Shown piece by piece: positions 58,201 to 64,000 of a stretch of 64,000 nucleotides of DNA. Origin of the DNA: Diatrype stigma (lineage: Eukaryota > Ascomycota > Sordariomycetes > Xylariales > Diatrypaceae); NCBI GenBank assembly GCA_022225965.2, contig JAKJXP020000067.1:185725-249724 (forward strand), written 5' to 3'. A program made the translations under genes and the position numbers. Within the stretch, counting starts at the first letter, position 1, and every line of letters starts with the position of its first letter. Under the pieces are notes generated by a model that did not search any database, had not been told where the DNA came from, and saw only the letters and a program-made list of their open reading frames with translations.

Positions 58201-59979
58201 TATGGTAGTAGATATTATTCTACTACTCTATCCGGAGGATAGTAAAAAAAAAATAAGGTTTGCCTTATTTTTTTTTTCGCGCCCCTCTTCACAACATTCT
58301 GACCCTGCCCCCCTAAGCCGATTTTAATTATAGAATTTGATGACAAAGGTTGTATAAAATCACATGAAGGTATATTGAAAGGTAAAGGTGGTATTTATTC
58401 TTTGGTAAACACTGTTAATGGTAAGCAATATATTGGTAGTGCTAAAGACTTTTTTATAAGAATTAATGAACATTTGAAGTATAAGTGTAATTCAAATGCT
58501 GCCTTACAGAAAGCCTTCGTTAAGTGTGGTTTTGATAAGTTTAAATTATGTATTTTTGAGTATTTCACATATGAAAGTAAAATAGTAAGTCATAAATCAT
58601 TAACTGAACTATAAACTAGTTATATATCGAAATTTGATTTTTATACTCTACATAATTTAGTCCTATCGCCCATAATAATTTGGGTTATAAAGACACCGAT
58701 GAATCTAAATTAAAGATCAGTAAACCAGGAAATTTAAATCCTATGTATGGAAAAGCACATAGTGAGGATACCAAGGCTGAGATGAGTGATAGGAAAAATA
58801 AGTATTCATTAGGAGTAGGAATATTTGATTTAGAGGGTAATTTAATCTCAAAACATAAAATTAATGTAGAATTAGCCAAACATTTAAATATTCCTAAGGT
58901 TACAGTAGGTAAATATTTAAATTCTAAGCTTATATACAATAATTCTTATTATTTTAAACCTATAACGGAATAAATGAATATTAGTCACGATAAGTAATCC
59001 AACCATAAAGGAATCAGAATTAGTTAGTGGATTTATGACAGAACACGCTGCAGTTGTTTTTGTATTTTTTTTTTTGGCTGAATACTCCTCAATTTTACTA
59101 ATGTGTATATTAACTAGCTCATTATTTTTAGGAGGTTATTTATTTTTGTTTGATTTACATAACTTGTTTTATGTTATTGATTTTATTAGCTATGACTTAT
59201 TATTTGACCTTTGATATATTAATGAAGGTAGATTTTTTCTATTAGAACTTTTATCTAACCCTAATCTTGTTTTAGTAGGGTTCTTAGAAGGATTATTTCT
59301 AGGAATAAAATCTAGTATATTGGTCTTTATATTTATCTGGGTGAGAGCCTCTTTCCCACGTATAAGATTTGACCAATTAATGTCTTTCTGTTGAACAGTG
59401 CTATTACCAATAATATTTGCTTTTGTTATTTTAATACCTTGTATATTGTATAGTTTTGATATACTACCGGCTAATTCTAATATTTCCTTATTTACTGCTC
59501 TTCCTTTAGTCTTAAAAGTCAACAAGGATTCAGTTAACAAGAACGCACCTTTTTTTAATAAAGTATTAAGAGAAGGTGACGAACAGTTAGTTTCTATACC
59601 AGTATATAAAAAATATACTGATCTAAATCAAGATTATATTTCGCAAATGATAAATAATGAGTTAATGGAGTTGTCTGGTGTATATGCATTTGTATGTAAT
59701 AAGACGGGTAAAATGTATATGGGTTTTTCAAAATACTTAGCACTCAGTTTTACAGGTGAATTAAGGAATTGATGTCTTAATAAACCTTTAAATCCTTGAC
59801 TTATTGATCTTAAGTCTGGTAAACCTGTTACAGATACGAGTAAAACGTTAATATCTATATTATTTAATAGAGGTATTTATTTTAAATTAGGTAGTGTTAT
59901 GCATTATTTCCTGTTAATGTTATACCTTGTATTTTATATAGTTTTGATGTGATTCCCTATTAATATAAATTTATTTTAA
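46206..59979 (+). CDS. nad1: NADH dehydrogenase subunit 1, seven exons, with C-terminal extension
   Basis: Membrane subunit of complex I near the quinone site. Exons: 46206-46353, 49393-49413 (21 nt), 50866-50945, 52565-52609, 54006-54102, 56368-56615 and 59011 onward. Every join keeps phase with exon T and intron G. Family blocks include [77 protein letters not shown] and the [13 protein letters not shown] loop. The normal end would be near [10 protein letters not shown] (about 59493), but the frame runs on 160 codons into a GIY-YIG-like module and stops at 59977. A displaced copy of the original end lies at 59912-59963. Without the extension the protein is about 374 aa, close to the family size. 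Confidence 0.92.
46354..49392 (+). mobile_element. nad1 intron 1 (group I)
   Basis: Inserted in GPNHVG/Y. The core is near the 3' end: AACTTGAAGCGAAGC at 48973, GTTCAACGACTAGC at 49076, then GAAGACATAGTCTGAACC at 49291. The same core type occurs in nad1 intron 5. A decayed GIY-YIG gene and several palindromes fill the rest; a G/C tract and a TAAGG hairpin (48745-48783) lie downstream of the gene. Confidence 0.8.
46440..48568 (+). pseudogene. GIY-YIG endonuclease relic with six repeated WVY/NQPF modules
   Basis: The GIY-YIG part is readable ([45 protein letters not shown]) but broken by frame changes and stops. It is followed by six copies of a module of about 60-80 residues. Each begins VWVY or similar, carries NQPF or a variant, a helix of the AAxxLxxS type, and ends [12 protein letters not shown]. 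Copies start near 47132, 47407, 47665, 47904, 48147 and 48380. Copies 4-6 are in one frame except for TGA Trp. The modules resemble NUMOD1-type DNA-binding repeats. Poly-T and poly-A runs mark several frameshifts. Confidence 0.7.
49414..50865 (+). mobile_element. nad1 intron 2 (group I)
   Basis: Lies between GLLQA and FADALKLLL after a 21-nt exon. Core elements are near the 3' end: ATCAGCAGGGAAC (50669) and a P7-like CAACGATTATACG, then GATATAATCTAGCCC. A GIY-YIG gene occupies the 5' half. Confidence 0.75.
49450..50222 (+). pseudogene. GIY-YIG endonuclease relic, poly-G insertion
   Basis: GIY-YIG block: [20 protein letters not shown] and [11 protein letters not shown], then [18 protein letters not shown] with the catalytic Glu. 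After SKKPEAGSS a G tract with flanking stem bases (about 49955-50005) is inserted and the frame is lost. A single WVY-type module ([15 protein letters not shown]... [15 protein letters not shown]) follows in another frame. An early TAA (49561) also separates the N-terminal part. Close relative of the genes in introns 1 and 5. Confidence 0.72.
50946..52564 (+). mobile_element. nad1 intron 3 (group I)
   Basis: Boundaries GGTCCT/GTTATG and CCGTG/GTTATAACA. The core (50960-51290) has the ACACCCTAAAGCTTCT, GGGCAATCGCGTAGCTAAGTC and GTACAACGAGTATACG pieces that recur in nad1 intron 4 and the nad4 intron, so the three are related. A decayed LAGLIDADG gene follows. Confidence 0.8.
51367..52353 (+). 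pseudogene. LAGLIDADG endonuclease relic with GC hairpins
   Basis: Motif 1 [17 protein letters not shown], then a frame change at about 51570; [15 protein letters not shown] follows. A GC hairpin with G tract (about 51804-51834) interrupts the linker. Motif 2 is [16 protein letters not shown]. An 18-bp tandem duplication (51949-51984) repeats six residues. At KKHLT/GLN the GC hairpin 52251-52290 is inserted, the same element and codon position as at 43981. Nonfunctional. Confidence 0.78.
52610..54005 (+). mobile_element. nad1 intron 4 (group I)
   Basis: Boundaries CCT/TATG and TTTTTTG/TATGGACC. The core at 52630-52910 shows GGGGAACTCCTAAAGCTT, GGACAATCGCGGATCTAAGTC and AAGAGCAACGAGCAGACG, as in nad1 intron 3 and the nad4 intron. 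Confidence 0.8.
53030..53965 (+). pseudogene. LAGLIDADG endonuclease relic with two A/T hairpins
   Basis: Motif 1 [10 protein letters not shown] is split by an A/T hairpin (53082-53109) exactly before [11 protein letters not shown] second TAAGG hairpin (53171-53203) with a GCTTGCGCCCCAAA tail follows [26 protein letters not shown] comes next. Motif 2 [14 protein letters not shown] lies near 53600 in another frame. Nonfunctional. Confidence 0.77.
54103..56367 (+). mobile_element. nad1 intron 5 (group I)
   Basis: Boundaries GGAT/TTCACC and CATTG/GAAGTG; the split Trp is TGA. The core pieces CAACTTGAAGCGAAAC (54187) and GACGTTCAACGACTAA (54250) match nad1 intron 1, and GAGACATAGTCTGAACC lies at 56297. 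A G tract with TAAGG hairpin is at 54547-54593. Confidence 0.8.
54780..56190 (+). pseudogene. GIY-YIG endonuclease relic with module repeats
   Basis: GIY-YIG block [20 protein letters not shown] and [11 protein letters not shown], then after a frame change [19 protein letters not shown]. Three WVY-type modules follow: [40 protein letters not shown] and a third with [18 protein letters not shown] hairpin (55882-55933) separates modules two and three. Several stops show decay. Confidence 0.72.
56870..58060 (+). pseudogene. GIY-YIG endonuclease relic 1 in nad1 intron 6
   Basis: An N-terminal Ser/Tyr-rich leader (about 56870-57010) is broken by a long A/T hairpin (about 57020-57113) and a GTTTTC hairpin (57117-57165). 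GIY-YIG block: [19 protein letters not shown] and FYLRLKEH, cut by a small stem (57324-57341), then [18 protein letters not shown]. The tRNA-like fold at 57540 interrupts what follows. A C-terminal NUMOD1-like piece ([17 protein letters not shown]) is at about 57955. It is a paralogue of the gene at 58320. Confidence 0.7.
57540..57621 (+). tRNA. tRNA-like fold inside nad1 intron 6
   Basis: Perfect acceptor pairing GATATAC/GTATATC and a strong T arm CTCGG-TTCGAGT-CCGAG. The interior is odd: GGAGT pairs with ACTCC around an AGGGAGCTCACACT region, and no standard D arm or 7-nt anticodon loop is clear. It may be a decayed or inserted tRNA gene. I would not assign an amino acid. Confidence 0.35.
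58320..58974 (+). pseudogene. GIY-YIG endonuclease 2 in nad1 intron 6, one frame break
   Basis: GIY-YIG block [27 protein letters not shown] and [18 protein letters not shown]. The frame stops at TAA 58612 after KSLTEL and is restored by about 58680. NUMOD3-like blocks then follow ([35 protein letters not shown]), and a NUMOD1-like end ([18 protein letters not shown]). It lies directly before the last nad1 exon. Nearly intact; the break could be an error. Confidence 0.75.
59494..59979 (+). other. In-frame GIY-YIG-like extension of nad1 and displaced nad1 terminus
   Basis: After the normal NAD1 end the frame continues for about 160 codons. [20 protein letters not shown] has the spacing of the GIY-YIG core, but later catalytic regions are weak. 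Two TGA codons are read as Trp. At 59912-59963, in another frame, [14 protein letters not shown] plus TAA repeats the C-terminus [14 protein letters not shown] found at 59440. The layout is that of a mobile module that brought its own copy of the gene end and pushed the resident end downstream. Confidence 0.75.
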
Positions 59980-60110
59980 ATTTTATTTTTATTAATATAT
60001 AGTATTAAATTAATATGTAATCTGTTTTACATAATAATCATGTAATTGTTTACTTATGATGTAATTATAGTTTAATTATAAGGGAAGTTTTATTTTATTA
60101 AAGATAGTAA

Positions 60111-62901
60111 ATGTTATTATCATCTTTATTATTTATACCTATTTTAGGGATATTTTTAATCTCTAGTAATATGTCTTATGAGGATACGGAACTAAAAATA
60201 AGATCTTATAAAATAACAGCTCTTATAACATCTATTCTAAATTTAGTTATATCTTTAGTAATATTTATATTATTTGATTTTAGCAGTAATCAATTTCAGT
60301 TTGTTGGAGGTGTCCCTGCTCTTCCTTACGGGATTTATCTAGGGGTAGATGCAATTTCAATCTATTTTGTATTACTTACTACTTTTATTTTCCCTATTGT
60401 TATATTATCTAATTGAAATTCGATAATTATAAATATTAAATCTTACTTGGTTATTATTTTACTGCTTGAAAGTTTATTGTTAGGAGCCTTTTTAGTTCTA
60501 GATGCTTTGTTGTTTTATATTTTTTTCGAGGCTATTCTTCCACCTTTATTCTTATTACTAGGATTATTTGGTTCTAGTGGTAAAGTTAGGGCTAGTTTTT
60601 ATCTATTTTTATATACATTGACTGAACAGTGTAAAAGAGCCGAACACCGGGGAAATCCTAAAGTTCTAGCAACCAAAGTAGTAAAGGAAAATTTATTACC
60701 GGCTTGATTAATGACTCAAGGTATGGTAAAATCGCTAGAGATGAGAAGGATACTTTCTTTGAAATGGATAACCGCGGTTCTAAGTCATCCGTGAAGGTTT
60801 ATTAATCCTTCGGATAAGGATGTAAAAGAGCAACGAGTAGGTGGTTCTTCAGGGTTCAGAAATTTGAATCTTGTGAGGTGTACTCTAGTCGCTGGGAAAC
60901 CAGTTTTTGGGAGAACGATTCATTTCTATTCACATAAAAAAATGTTTATTCACACAATATCCAATAAACAAGACAACAATAATTTTCCACACCCTTGATT
61001 TGTTACAGGTTTAACAGACGCAGAAGGTACTTTTGTATTAAGTTTTAGAAAAAGTGAGGATTATAGAATGGGGTACCAAGTTACAGCTATATATAAAATA
61101 GCTTTGCATAAAAAAGACTATGATTTATTAAATAGTATAAAAAATTACTTTGGAGTAGGAAAAATAACGAGACACGGAGAAAATAGTATACAGTATTTAG
61201 TCAGGTCTCTAGCAGATTTACAAATAATAATATCCCATTTTGATAAGTATCCGCTATTAGGTGAAAAATGAGGGGATTATATGTTATTTAAAGATGGTGT
61301 AAAATTAATTAAAACTAAAGCTCATCTTAATAAAGAAGGGTTTAATCAAATTCTTTCTATAAGAGCCGCGTTAAATCTAGGCCTTAGTGACGAACTAGGG
61401 TTATGTTTCCCTCATGTTGAAGCTGTAAAGAAACCCTTAGTTCAAAATACAGATAGTATGAATCCCTATTGAATAGCAGGATTAGCTAGTGGGGATGGGT
61501 GTTTTTATGTATCATTGCGTAATTCTCTTACAACCAAAACTGGTAAGTCTGTAGTATTAAAATTTCATATTGTTCAACATAGTAGAGATTTAGAACTTAT
61601 AAAATCATTAATATCTCATCTAGGTTGTGGTAGAGTAGAATTAGCTTTAAAACAATCTGCTGTATATTTCGTTGTCACAAATCTTCAAGACATATTAGGT
61701 AAAATAATACCTTTATTTGATAAGTGCAATATTCAAGGTATAAAACATTTGGACTACGATGATTTTAGAAAAGTAGCTATGCTTTTACAAGATAAACAAC
61801 ATTTATCAGAGGCAGGCTTATCAAAAATAAAATCTATTAAATTCAATATGAATTTAAATCGGGAAAATTTAAAGTAAATTATTATGTGAATTGTCGGTTA
61901 GCCGATGTGAATCTAAGTAACCCAAAATTAAAGAAAATTTCGTGTTTGGTTCATTGTTTTTATTACTGGCTATTTTAACCATGTCTTCTATAATGGGTGC
62001 TACGGATTTCGAGGTATTGTGGAAGTCAAATTTTGATTATTATACACAAATTATTTTATTTTGTGGTGTTTTCCTATCCATTTCCATTAAAACGCCTCTT
62101 TACTTTGTTCATACTTGATTATTAAAAGCTCACACCGAGGCACCGTTAGGTGGTAGCATTATTTTGGCTGCAATAGTTCTTAAGCTAGGTTTATATGGAG
62201 TTCTAAGATTAATTCTACCTGTTCTTCCTGAAGCTTGTATGGTTTTAACTCCAGCTGTATTTGTGATCGGAGTAGTAACTATAATGTACGCTAGTTTTAG
62301 TACCATAAGAACTACAGATATTAAGGAGTTAATTGCCTACTCGTCTGTTTCTCATGCAGCTGTATACTTAATGGGTGCATTTAGTAACACTATCCAAGGT
62401 ATAGAAGGAAGCATAGTCTTAGGGTTAGCTCATGGATTGGTTTCGAGTGGAATGTTTATAGTTGCAGGGGGAATCTTATATGATAGAAGTGGGACTAGAT
62501 CGATACTTTATTACAGAGGTATGGCTCAAATGATGCCTTTACTTTCTGTTTTATTCTTTATTCTTTGTTTAGGTAACTGTGGTGCACCTCTTACATTAAA
62601 TTTTGTAGGTGAGTTCTCAAGTTTGTATGGAACTTTCGAGAAATTACCTATACTGGGTGTGCTAGCCTCTTTTTCAATAGTCTTCTCTGCGGCGTATTCT
62701 ATATACCTGTTCAATAGAATCGCTTTTGGTGGTTCATTCTCGTTGTATTTTGAAAATAGCTTTGTGGATTTAAGTAAAAGAGAATTCTATATGCTATTTA
62801 CTTTAGTGTTCTTCACGGTCTTATTTGGTGTTTACCCTAGCTTTATATTAGATGGTTTACATTATAATGTATCAAGTTTAATTTATAGCTATGAGTTCTA
62901 G
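60111..62901 (+). CDS. nad4: NADH dehydrogenase subunit 4
   Basis: Proton-pumping antiporter-like subunit of complex I. Exons 60111-60623 and 61945-62901 join in phase (YTLT-FGSLFLLL) and encode 489 aa with TGA as Trp. Family blocks are present: YGIYLGVDAISIYFVLLTTF, EAILPPLFLLLGLFGSSG, SIKTPLYFVHTWLLKAHTEA with the conserved Lys, and IKELIAYSSVSHAAVYLMG. Multiple membrane helices. Exon 1 could alternatively end a few bases earlier. Full length for the family. It follows nad1 by 131 bases and precedes atp8. Confidence 0.95.
60624..61944 (+). mobile_element. nad4 intron (group I) with intact LAGLIDADG gene
   Basis: Core at 60640-60905: GGGGAAATCCTAAAGTTC, GGATAACCGCGGTTCTAAGTC, AAGAGCAACGAGTAGGTGG and the GGTGTACTCTAGTCG strand, closely related to nad1 introns 3 and 4. 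The endonuclease gene follows the core. Confidence 0.85.
60942..61877 (+). CDS. LAGLIDADG homing endonuclease in nad4 intron, intact
   Basis: 311-aa frame from ATG 60942 to TAA 61875 with TGA as Trp. Motif 1 is WFVTGLTDAEGTFVLSF and motif 2 WIAGLASGDGCFYVSL, with acidic catalytic residues. Both domains are complete, with KAHLNKEGFNQILS and KQHLSEAGLSKIKS helices. No palindrome is inserted. Probably active in spreading this intron. Confidence 0.9.
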
Positions 62902-63793
62902 GATAATGGTTCGACTGCTTTGTTTAGCTGTTGTTTATTTTATCCAACTTCTAGTTCGAAAACAGTGCTTCGTCTGAAGCACAACAAGGGGGAAGTGTAA
63001 TTATAATTCTACTTATGCCCCGAATCATTAACTAATCACATTACTGATTCATCACGACCAGAAAGCAATCACTTTGATTACTTGGAGGAATGATCACAAC
63101 CAGATCTAAAGGTACTGGTAGAGGAACCTGAATTTAGTCTAGAGTCAATGAGAAAATGTAGTATTTATCCTCTTTCTCCTGAGTTTATTGAATGGTTTGT
63201 AGGGGTAAAAAAAAAATAAGGCAAGCCTTATTTTTTTTTTTTCCTCGCGCCGTGGGTGTGGAAGGTTTATTTGCTGTATATTTTACTAAAATAGGGAATC
63301 CTAAACTCTCTTTCCGGGTTACGTTGCATATGGACGACCTTGATGCCTTAAAGTTTATACAAAAACAATTGGGTGCAGGGGTTATCGCATTGGAAAGAAA
63401 CGCCTTTGTTATTATATGGTTAAAGGTGAGGATATCTTCTATATCCTCACCCCTATTTTGGATACATTCCCTTTGAATTCTACTAAACACATGGATTATC
63501 TTATGTTTAAAAAAGCGCAATTTATAAGAAAAGACCGATCATACAGAACACCTGAAGGTTTAAATTATCTGAAAAATCGGTTATCTCAGCTGAGTGGTGA
63601 GATAACCGATTTTTCATATCCAGAAAATCATACTTTTCGGATAACTCCTAACTGACGGCTAGGGATTTATTATTAAAGCGGTTATCTGAGGTTTATTATG
63701 ATGACCTTATTTTTTTTTCTTGGAAAATTTTTCGTTTTATTATAAACGCTAATACTTATTTTCATAGTATTAAATGATATCTTTGTTAAAGAT
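62902..63793. other. nad4-atp8 spacer with endonuclease relic
   Basis: Contains small stems and the LAGLIDADG relic described separately. The last 72 bases before atp8 (from 63722) are the leader that is duplicated at 28526. No tRNA is seen. Confidence 0.7.
63092..63655 (+). pseudogene. LAGLIDADG endonuclease relic, TAAGG hairpin in motif 1
   Basis: EFIEWFVG is followed by a TAAGG hairpin element (63207-63242) and then VEGLFAVYFTKI, so the element sits in the middle of the motif. The domain continues LSFRVTLHMDDLDALKFIQ, with a frame change near 63415, and ends KHMDYLMFKKAQF and FRITPNW. An inverted pair (GGTTATCTCAGCTGA...GATAACC) lies near 63580-63607. Nonfunctional remnant of an intron or free-standing gene. 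Confidence 0.77.
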
Positions 63794-63940
63794 ATGCCTC
63801 AATTGACACCCTTTTATTTTGTAAATGAAGTAACTTTTGGTTTGGTATTAATTATGATAACAATTTACAAGCTATCTAAGTATATATTACCTAGGTTGTT
63901 TAGTTTGTTTTCAACTCGTTCTTTTATATCAAATATTTAA
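63794..63940 (+). CDS. atp8: ATP synthase subunit 8
   Basis: 48-aa Fo subunit of the mitochondrial ATP synthase. It starts with the family hallmark MPQL (MPQLTPFYFVNEVTFGL), has one membrane helix (LVLIMITIY) and a basic C-terminus (KYILPRLFSLFSTRSF). Full length. It lies downstream of nad4 as expected. A frameshifted copy is in cox1 intron d. Confidence 0.95.
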   Translation: MPQLTPFYFVNEVTFGLVLIMITIYKLSKYILPRLFSLFSTRSFISNI

Positions 63941-64000
63941 TTAATGTTATACCCTGGGGGGTCAGGCTGCTTCTAACGAAGTTATGCCCAGCACACCCCA

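Larger units (their letters stand above)
56616..59010 (+). mobile_element. nad1 intron 6 (group I)
   Basis: Inserted between DLAEA and ESELVSG with T/G boundaries. The core is next to the 5' end: AATTGCTGGAAAC (56650), ATCAGCAGGGAAG, TCAGAGACTAGACG (56722) and GGTATAGTCC (56762). Two related GIY-YIG genes, hairpins and a tRNA-like fold follow. Confidence 0.82.

Overview
The window joins two kinds of DNA. Bases 1 to about 18,950 look like nuclear DNA of a filamentous ascomycete: GC-rich genes, short introns with ordinary splice signals, a Zn2Cys6 regulator and other typical fungal families. From about 19,070 to the end it is AT-rich fungal mitochondrial DNA. TGA must be read as tryptophan there (genetic code 4). 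All recognised mitochondrial genes are on the + strand, in the order cox1, trnR, nad1, nad4, atp8, which from general knowledge is typical of Sordariomycetes. A nearer placement is not possible from the sequence.

Nuclear part: the C-terminal half of a GH115 alpha-glucuronidase (cut by the window edge), a haem-dependent aldoxime dehydratase divergent from a Zn2Cys6 transcription factor, a CCCH zinc-finger/RBR ubiquitin ligase, a GH47 alpha-1,2-mannosidase, a 2EXR-domain protein, a broken amidase gene and a small EthD-like protein. Gene-poor stretches lie between them and before the junction.

Mitochondrial part: it starts inside a cox1 intron, so about the first third of cox1 is absent. The rest of cox1 (ten exon pieces including one of 11 nt), all of nad1 (seven exons including one of 21 nt), all of nad4 (two exons) and atp8 can be assembled on paper by reading TGA as Trp and placing boundaries at U/G. 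Exons make up a small share of the 45 kb. The rest is sixteen introns, mostly or all group I, packed with LAGLIDADG and GIY-YIG homing endonuclease genes in all states from intact to shattered, plus three open frames I cannot assign (about 617-659, 327 and up to 283 aa).

The most striking points are: (1) families of short palindromic hairpin elements inserted again and again inside the homing endonuclease genes, often at the same codons of conserved motifs; (2) an uninterrupted 786-codon frame carrying four LAGLIDADG motifs; (3) a LAGLIDADG_1/LAGLIDADG_2 chimera; (4) nad1 whose 3' end is fused to a GIY-YIG-like module with the displaced old terminus still lying downstream; (5) a frameshifted copy of atp8 and its flank inside a cox1 intron; (6) GIY-YIG genes with arrays of a repeated WVY/NQPF module; and (7) the nuclear/mitochondrial junction, which may be an assembly chimera or a recent nuclear insertion. 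Frameshifts next to long homopolymers could be sequencing errors.
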